DNA from: Rhizobium sp. AAP43
GTDB lineage: Bacteria > Pseudomonadota > Alphaproteobacteria > Rhizobiales > Rhizobiaceae
Reading direction: 5' to 3'
Length of the DNA stretch: 64,000 bases
Assembly: GCF_001296045.1 (NCBI RefSeq)
Contig: NZ_LJHS01000022.1
Location: forward strand, 97,592 to 161,591
Shown: positions 58,401-64,000 of the stretch, one piece after another
How positions within the stretch are numbered: position 1 is the first letter of the stretch
Layout: each line of letters starts with the position of its first letter
Made by a program: the position numbers and the translations under genes
The notes under the pieces: model-generated
What the model saw: only the letters and a program-made list of their open reading frames with translations
The model's database searches: none
What the model was told of the DNA's origin: nothing

Positions 58401-61400
58401 TATCGCCCGCTCGATCACAGCGCCCCGACATCTGGCAATCAGTATCTCGATCTGGCGCTGCAACTTAAGGCGATGGATGCCGACGGTGATCTTGCCAGCG
58501 GCACGGTCAAGATCCGCATTGATGCTTCCGGTGAGATCGATGGCACTTCGGTTTCCTATGCCAAGCTCGATACCGGCGTGTTCGTCAATCTCGGCGCTGC
58601 GGCGACAAGCCGTGAGGGCCAATCCATCTCAGCAGACACCGCGATGGATCACAACGGCGGAGACATTGTAGGACGGGACAAGCTTACTGGCCTGGTAAAC
58701 GCAGAAGGCAGCAAGGCGGACGACATCCTGGTTGGTGGCGATGAAGCCAATCAGTTGAAGGGAGGAGATGGCAACGACCTCCTGATCGGCGGTAAGGGCG
58801 CCGATAGACTTGAAGGCGGCGATGGCGAGGACACGCTGATTGTTTCCGCCGACATTGACGATACCACAGGCTACGATCTTCGCACCTTCACGGCCGGTGA
58901 CGGCAGCACGCGCCTTGTATCGATCTCTGAACGCTCAGGAGAAGGCGACGCCCTGATCGGCGGCTCCGGCATCGATACGGTCCGTTTCGAACCAGCATTT
59001 GCAGGCCAGGGCTTTGTCTTCGATCGCGCAAACGCCTCCCTGGAACTTTCCGGCGTGGAGAAGTTCGTCGGCACCGACGGCGACGACGTCATCCTCCTTC
59101 CGAAGTCCTACACCACATCGGATGCGGCGTTCATCGAGATCGATGGCGGCAAGGGCAACGACATCCTTCAGGGCTCGGATGGCCAGGCAGACGATATTGA
59201 TGGCGGCGAGAACGACGACCTGATCTCGGGCCTCGGCGGTAATGACAAGCTGTTCGGCGGATCGGGAAGTGACCAGATCTGGGGCGGCACCGGCAATGAC
59301 AAGATCACTGGCGGTGATGGCAACGATACGCTTCACGGCAATGCCGGCGATGACGTCATTGAAGGTGGCGCGGGCAACGATACCATCGTCTACGCCATCG
59401 GTGATGGACGCGACACGATCGGCGGCGGCAGCGAAGACGTTGCCGGACGCGACCTTCTACGGATCGATGGCAGCGCGGCCGCAGAAAATTACGTGATCTG
59501 GACCAGGGATGCCTATAACGCAGCCCACGGTGCCAGCTATGCCGGAACATCGGAAATCCTCATGACTGTCAACGGCAGCATCGTCGCCGAGGTCAGCGAA
59601 ATCGAGGATATCACGATCAATGGCAATGGTGGCGCGGACACCTACTCCGTCGTCGGCGACTTCAATGAGACGTCCCTGCTGACCTCCACGGTGACCCTCT
59701 CCGGCAGCGACGCCTCGGAACACTTCGATGTCTCCGGTCTCACCTCCGCTCATCAGGTGGTGGTCAAAGCCGGCGCGGGTGACGACAGTCTGGTGATCGG
59801 CAATGCCAATGGCGAGTTTCGCTGGCAGGACGTCAAGGTGGTGAAGGATGTCGCGACCGGCGAGTTCTCCCTGTCTCTGCCGAATGGCGCGGTCATCAAG
59901 GCAACGGGGGTTGAGCACTTTCAATTCTCCAACGGGACGGTCGCTGCGGAGCAGTTGATCGAGCAAGCTCCAAGTGACGTAACCTCGACGAGCCTGTCGG
60001 TGAAGGAGAACAGCGCTGGCGGCATCGCGGTTGGCAGGGTTTCAGGCGTGGATCCCAACGGCGACATCGATCAGCTGACCTACGCCTTCGTCAAGGATGG
60101 AAGCCCCTCTCTGACCTCGGCGGATGGCCGCTTTGTCATTGATCCCACCACGGGCGTCATCTCCGTCGCGGTGGGTGCAATCATCGACTATGAAACGACA
60201 CCCTCCGTCGACCTCGAAATACGGGTAACCGACAGCCAGGGTCAGTTCATCGACAAGAGCTTCGAAGTCGATGTGGAGAATGTCAACGAGGCACCGGAAA
60301 CGGCGAATGTCTCGGCATCCGGTAAGGAAGACGGGCTCGTGGAGGTAACGTTCTCCAGCAAAGACACTGACGGCGATCAGACCGGCTATGTCATCAAGTC
60401 CCTACCCGCCAATGGCCAGCTTTACCTTTCTGCGAACTCCAGCGATCCGTTGAAAGTCGGTGACATCGTGACCGGCGCGACCGTTTATTTCAAGCCGACC
60501 GCTGACTATGCGGGGGTCGATACGTTTACCTATGCGGCAAGCGATTCAGGCGGCCTCGAGGACGCAACACCGGCCACGGCCACCGTCACTGTTTCGTCAC
60601 AACCCGACAGCTTCACATTCACGCTCGACCCCGCCTACGGATCGGAAGACCGGCCCATAGCGCTGGATTTCAGCTCCGTCACCAAGGACGGGGATGGGTC
60701 GGAGAAACTGGTGCTGACGCTGAACACCATTCCGGTTGGCACCACAATTCTTGACGACAAAGGCAACATCTTCACCTCAAAAAGTCTTGAAGACACCGTT
60801 GACGTCAGCGACTGGGACCTCGACAGCCTGCAGGTCTTGCCACGCGCCAATCTGGACAAGCAGTTCGTCTTCTTCGTTGAACTGGGTTATCGGGATGCCT
60901 TTGACGGTTCGAGCCATCTGATCAAGTCCTACTGGCTGGTGACCGTCACTGGTGTTGCGGATACCCCGACCGCAACCGTCCTGCCAGCTGTCGGCTCCGA
61001 GGACGATAAGATCCCCCTCTCGATCGAGGGGCACCTGACAGATACTGATGGTTCGGAATCGCTGCACTACACGATCTCCAACATACCTGACGGAACCATG
61101 CTGGTGGACGGAAAAGGTCACGCCGCCTACGACGAGTCGAGCGTAGACATAACCGGCTGGGACCTTTCAACGCTCGCGCTGCGGCCGGCCTATAATTATT
61201 CGGGTTCGTTCAACCTCACCGTCACTGTGACGTCCGAGGAAAAGACGAGTGGCGACACCGCATCAACAACGATCGAATTGCCGGTCAAGGTCGAGGCGGT
61301 TGCGGACATCGCTACCTATTCGCTGATTACCGTTTCCGGCACATCTGAGGACAATGCTGCAGCGATCCGATTTGAAGGCAAACTCATGGATGCGGATGGG

Positions 61401-63779
61401 TCAGAGACGCTGAGCCTGCTGATCTCCGGCATCCCCGTGGGAACGACCATCAGCGACGGCAAAAACCACGAATTCACAGCGACCGAGGGCAAGACGCAAG
61501 TCGACGTGACACGCTGGGAGCACAACTCCCTCTCAGTCCTCCCCCCGGCCAATTTCAGTGGCGAGCTGAAATTGGATCTGGTCATGGTCGCGACGGAAGT
61601 CTCGAATGGCGATACCAACGCGACGACACTCCCGATCAAGGTCTATGTCAAATCGGTCAATGATGCGGCAGAAATATCTGGCGACACGTCAGGCACCGTC
61701 ATCGAGGCGACATTGTCGGACGTCGGCAAACCGGCAGTCACGGGCGATCTCGATGCGGTCGACATCGATAATCAGAATGACACGTGGATTGCCGTCTCCC
61801 AGAAGACGTCGTCGGCGAAGGGGTATGGCACGTTCACGGTCGATGCCGATGGCAAGTGGCGCTATGAGCTCGATAATGGCAACACGACGGTCAACAAGCT
61901 GAACAGCAACGAGACGCTGACGGACACGTTCGAAGTCTCGACAATCGACGGAACCAAGCAGATCGTGACGGTCACCATCAACGGGACGACCGACCCGAAC
62001 AGCGCTCCCACAACCGTAGCTGATATCGTTCTAACCAACCAAAAGACTGTCCACATCCCCGATTGGACACTTTTATACAACGACACGGATGCTGACGGAA
62101 ACAGATTGTCAATTAGTGACGTCTCAGAGAGCAATAGCGGGCAGGCCTATCACTATAACTATCCGTATGGCGCTCAGACCTCCTTCGAAGATTACGTGGG
62201 AAGCAGTCCATCCGGTTCGTACAACATATTGGGTGGATCGTTTACGTACAGCGCTACTGACGGAATATCATCTAAAAATGAAACCGTAACAGTCATAAAC
62301 GAGGGCTCTGGATATAACGATTACAGTGAAACGAGTCTTGATCAAATACTAGGATCGTCCTCTTCTGAGATCATCATTGATGGAGTAGGGACGGGCATTC
62401 TCGACGGCATGGGCGGAAATGACATCATCCTCGGAAACGGTGGCTATGACTACCTGAGCGGAGGTAGCGGCGATGACATACTCCTTGGGGGTGGGGATAC
62501 CGATACCCTCAATGGCGGAAGCGGGGCCGACACATTCATGTGGGGCGCCGAGAGATTTAGCGGTACCGGCGTCAGCAATCCGTATTTCTGGAGTGAAGTA
62601 TACAACAACGACTACATCGATGATTACTCATATTCCGACGGTGATCGGATTGATCTAAACTCGGCAATAAGCTCGATCGAAAGCGGAAAGACAATCAAGG
62701 ATTACATAGACGTAACGCACGATGGTGAGCACGTCTATGTCTGGGTCTCGATCTATGGAGATGGAGCTGACTGGCAGCCAGCTTACATGCTTACCTATAG
62801 TGATGCTGCGACCAGCTCGATCATCATCAAGGCTGCGGGGCAAACCTTCACGTTTAAGGATGACGATGCCAACACCGTGATCCAGGGCGTCGACCCAGTT
62901 ATCCTTGACCTCGATAAAAACGGCTTTGCGCTCTCGTCGATCAACAACGGCGTCACCTTTGACATCAATGCCGACGGCAGCGCGGATCAGATCGCCTGGA
63001 CCAGCGAAGACGGAGTTCTCGCCTATGACGTAAATGGTAATGGGACGATTGATAACGGGTCGGAGATCTTCACGCCCGATTTCAATGGCGGGACCTTTGC
63101 TAGCGGCGTGGCGGCTCTCGCCTCGCTCGATGTGAATGGCGACGGTCGGATCGACGCTCAAGATGCCGCCTTCTCAGCCCTCAAGATCTGGGTGGACGCC
63201 AACAGCAACGGCATCAGCGACGAAGGCGAACTCTCAACCCTCGCGGATTACGGTGTGACGGAAATTTCGCTTGCCGCTGACCAGACCAACGGCGCGGAAG
63301 ATGGCCAGACCATCTTCTCCGAAGGCGAATTCACCTTCACCGACGGCTCGACCGGAAGCTTCATCGAAGTCAGTTTCGACACGATTTTCGGCACGACCGA
63401 GACGGAGGGTCTAAGCGCGAGCGGTTCGGATGGCGAGGACATACAGTATGACCGAATGGGTGAGGCCATCCTTGCAGGTGCTGATACATTTGTCTTCGAC
63501 GAGACGGCGTTCAGTGCGATCGATATGGCTGACGTCATCAGCGACCACAGCCTGTCCGGAGGCGATGCGCTCGACGTGAGCGCACTTCTCGATACGCTTC
63601 TTGGTGAGCAAGCAAGCGAGGCCGAGAGCGGTACGGTTGCGACATACACCAGTGACGATGCGGACACGTCACTGAGCATGGGCCTGAGCGACGACTGGAC
63701 GGATGTGGTCGTTCTGCAGAGCCCCATCGAAGCGGTGAAGACCCTGTTTGACGAACAGCATTCGATTTCGGTCTCATAA
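55452..63779 (+). CDS. Giant RTX/VCBS-repeat type I secreted adhesin-like protein
   Basis: This is a 2775-residue protein without an N-terminal signal peptide. In order: an N-terminal module with DLIVVLSDGSELVITGGAA (residues 1-150) as in T1SS-143 proteins; several modules to about residue 1060 that end in DxDGDxxxGxxxVxIxDDxP (for example TDQDGDTATGTFRIDVRDDG); nonapeptide RTX repeats at about 1090-1320 (GGDGNDTLHG); a cadherin-like domain (about 1515-1615); three tandem repeats of about 110 residues (about 1720-2070); a VCBS domain (about 2075-2180); a second RTX block (about 2310-2370); EF-hand-like loops (DVNGNGTIDNGSE, DVNGDGRIDAQDA); and a C-terminal secretion tail ending in HSISVS. Calcium binding and export by a type I system are expected, but no exporter genes are in the window. 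The ribosome site is weak. Confidence 0.9.
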   Translation: MSNQSPAPLSLRATMENQNNEAAITGRLAPEQVLELAQEQTANTAPITRSMEAGPAKAAIELAPDANNAIILPPDIDLDNADFRTQGADLIVVLSDGSELVITGGAANIPTFMIGDIELPQATLFAALEASDINVAAGPEGYSASTRAPDTSADFDDSPINGNAEDFIMVSLLEGTAFADQTPENLPSFGSDGRPSIIPMNDPIPFDESVIADRDEGNQSFSGILGFNPGSDFGAISAIGFSGVANLDETGLGGDTVSALTSGGLPVTIETYPAPDDASVLNYVALRAVDSEGHTVFTVTIDNRLTGEFTFELAGKLDHPDAGYDGEQIKLEDILSLGFTYTVTDQDGDTATGTFRIDVRDDGPTIKPLPSTSLDEEDLTSVIGNPGDSYDTGDLSGHPGTNNGDGRSVSASLGIDWGADDNSGKAGALVFIGYDPLTVIDETSGEPVEQLEYRQVYVNSEVRLTSAEQQVFYFVTEIDGQPALIGFTGDDPASEQNWVFTVTLDNGRSTGSYHFTLLKPIDHKGYDVEDDLRFDFDFRATDSDGDSTDGRFSVVINDDAPTASIEAGPSQSLEDAAQTALCTEDGAGRIVSGEAGDLFQVGADGMGSLSIHKGSFSVVWQPEEGTARIETVTWGEGKTASDGSTTFVATGVESHQTAAILTIYADGSYSFEMTAAYAHEEGRDSGSINIGFTVTDKDGDTAYGEMWLHIKDDAPVATETVLLQTMAEGSQVSGELSRVVSFGADGVGGYTVETTNLSASLTSLTSNGQSLSYSVIDNTLYAKAGDTVIFTFAVDETTGAYSFKQFGAIDHLLPEPETSGNADLGPALVSPEPVEGDLAGIPTDTLTLDLSSAVTIRDGDGDRLALKEHLQVTITDSKPSFSPVVEALIGEDGPSSVTAKTGIDFGLDNGPARELSLSTGVSATDQNGATVTLTSNGQIVHVALVGSILIGYIGDQIPSVTTDPDSVFSVSVDASNGEYVFELYRPLDHSAPTSGNQYLDLALQLKAMDADGDLASGTVKIRIDASGEIDGTSVSYAKLDTGVFVNLGAAATSREGQSISADTAMDHNGGDIVGRDKLTGLVNAEGSKADDILVGGDEANQLKGGDGNDLLIGGKGADRLEGGDGEDTLIVSADIDDTTGYDLRTFTAGDGSTRLVSISERSGEGDALIGGSGIDTVRFEPAFAGQGFVFDRANASLELSGVEKFVGTDGDDVILLPKSYTTSDAAFIEIDGGKGNDILQGSDGQADDIDGGENDDLISGLGGNDKLFGGSGSDQIWGGTGNDKITGGDGNDTLHGNAGDDVIEGGAGNDTIVYAIGDGRDTIGGGSEDVAGRDLLRIDGSAAAENYVIWTRDAYNAAHGASYAGTSEILMTVNGSIVAEVSEIEDITINGNGGADTYSVVGDFNETSLLTSTVTLSGSDASEHFDVSGLTSAHQVVVKAGAGDDSLVIGNANGEFRWQDVKVVKDVATGEFSLSLPNGAVIKATGVEHFQFSNGTVAAEQLIEQAPSDVTSTSLSVKENSAGGIAVGRVSGVDPNGDIDQLTYAFVKDGSPSLTSADGRFVIDPTTGVISVAVGAIIDYETTPSVDLEIRVTDSQGQFIDKSFEVDVENVNEAPETANVSASGKEDGLVEVTFSSKDTDGDQTGYVIKSLPANGQLYLSANSSDPLKVGDIVTGATVYFKPTADYAGVDTFTYAASDSGGLEDATPATATVTVSSQPDSFTFTLDPAYGSEDRPIALDFSSVTKDGDGSEKLVLTLNTIPVGTTILDDKGNIFTSKSLEDTVDVSDWDLDSLQVLPRANLDKQFVFFVELGYRDAFDGSSHLIKSYWLVTVTGVADTPTATVLPAVGSEDDKIPLSIEGHLTDTDGSESLHYTISNIPDGTMLVDGKGHAAYDESSVDITGWDLSTLALRPAYNYSGSFNLTVTVTSEEKTSGDTASTTIELPVKVEAVADIATYSLITVSGTSEDNAAAIRFEGKLMDADGSETLSLLISGIPVGTTISDGKNHEFTATEGKTQVDVTRWEHNSLSVLPPANFSGELKLDLVMVATEVSNGDTNATTLPIKVYVKSVNDAAEISGDTSGTVIEATLSDVGKPAVTGDLDAVDIDNQNDTWIAVSQKTSSAKGYGTFTVDADGKWRYELDNGNTTVNKLNSNETLTDTFEVSTIDGTKQIVTVTINGTTDPNSAPTTVADIVLTNQKTVHIPDWTLLYNDTDADGNRLSISDVSESNSGQAYHYNYPYGAQTSFEDYVGSSPSGSYNILGGSFTYSATDGISSKNETVTVINEGSGYNDYSETSLDQILGSSSSEIIIDGVGTGILDGMGGNDIILGNGGYDYLSGGSGDDILLGGGDTDTLNGGSGADTFMWGAERFSGTGVSNPYFWSEVYNNDYIDDYSYSDGDRIDLNSAISSIESGKTIKDYIDVTHDGEHVYVWVSIYGDGADWQPAYMLTYSDAATSSIIIKAAGQTFTFKDDDANTVIQGVDPVILDLDKNGFALSSINNGVTFDINADGSADQIAWTSEDGVLAYDVNGNGTIDNGSEIFTPDFNGGTFASGVAALASLDVNGDGRIDAQDAAFSALKIWVDANSNGISDEGELSTLADYGVTEISLAADQTNGAEDGQTIFSEGEFTFTDGSTGSFIEVSFDTIFGTTETEGLSASGSDGEDIQYDRMGEAILAGADTFVFDETAFSAIDMADVISDHSLSGGDALDVSALLDTLLGEQASEAESGTVATYTSDDADTSLSMGLSDDWTDVVVLQSPIEAVKTLFDEQHSISVS

Positions 63780-63814
63780 GACGGCGCAAAATCAGGATCC
63801 CGTTTAAAAAAATA

Positions 63815-63832
63815 GGCCCCCGACGGGGCCTT
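63815..63832. terminator. Hairpin after the giant adhesin gene
   Basis: Arms GGCCCC (63815-63820) and GGGGCC (63825-63830) flank CGAC, with TT after and a run of A before, so it could stop transcription from either side. It lies 36 bases after the stop codon. Confidence 0.65.
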
Positions 63833-63940
63833 GTCGTGCGAGGTGGGCGGAGCCTCCCTCCCCTCCAGTTTCGGGAACCAGAGTACTTCGTGTTCCAGCG
63901 CAGTGTGCCTTCGCTTGTTTCGTGTTTTCGACATGCCCAA

Positions 63941-63979
63941 ACGCAAAACCGCCCCCATTGGATGGAGGCGGTTTTGCGT
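63941..63979. terminator. Bidirectional terminator at the right edge
   Basis: Perfect 13-base arms ACGCAAAACCGCC (63941-63953) and GGCGGTTTTGCGT (63967-63979) enclose 13 bases. Each arm supplies a T-run on its own strand. It probably separates the adhesin gene from a convergent gene outside the window. Confidence 0.8.
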
Positions 63980-64000
63980 ATTTATGTTTGGATTTGGTTG

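Noticed and set aside
63815..63832. Start of a CRISPR or repeat array at the right edge
   Set aside because: The two inverted repeats near the edge differ from each other and have terminator geometry.

Overview
The window reads as chromosome or megaplasmid DNA of an alphaproteobacterium in the Rhizobiales, most likely a member of the Rhizobiaceae. The signs are high-GC coding with tightly overlapping genes, a rhizobial-type rha locus in the order known from Rhizobium leguminosarum, a Pha-type multisubunit cation/proton antiporter with fused A and B subunits, a fused SecDF, a DUF1403-ScpB pair, a RIME-like palindromic intergenic element and a T1SS-143-type giant adhesin. No rRNA, tRNA, CRISPR array, transposase or phage gene was recognised. 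This assignment is inference from gene content only.

Layout. 1-1300: the 3' end of a dxs gene and a B12-binding AerR/PpaA-like regulator, a pairing that suggests the border of a photosynthesis gene cluster to the left. 1337-8226 (minus): a LacI regulator and an ABC importer operon that ends in a glycerophosphodiester phosphodiesterase and an inositol-monophosphatase-type phosphatase. 8385-15172 (plus): an ArsR-type regulator with a large C-terminal domain, a GH51 arabinofuranosidase and a complete sugar ABC importer. 15431-21422 (minus): the pha antiporter operon. 21562-24867: a small XRE protein, secDF and an unknown membrane protein. 24994-33276: a four-gene operon whose products would carry 2-aminoadipate semialdehyde through 2-aminoadipate, 2-oxoadipate and D-2-hydroxyglutarate to 2-oxoglutarate, with a divergent LysR gene. 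33347-44395: the full L-rhamnose locus (rhaDI divergent from rhaRSTPQUK). 44550-53041: a GntR-regulated locus with a KdgF-like cupin, a dipeptide-type ABC importer, an SGNH esterase and an enolase-superfamily enzyme. 53497-55187: DUF1403 and ScpB. 55452-63779: a 2775-residue RTX/VCBS secreted protein.

Taken together, much of the window deals with uptake and breakdown of plant-derived carbon: arabinose side chains (GH51 plus importer), rhamnose, and probably an acidic or acetylated sugar (cupin, esterase, enolase). These are the sugars of pectin and rhamnogalacturonan. Each block carries its own regulator and, in several cases, visible inverted-repeat operators. The clearest new signal is a short palindrome near TTGTCAGACAA found upstream of the gntR gene and of all three neighbouring transcription units, which ties a split and functionally unassigned catabolic system into one regulon.
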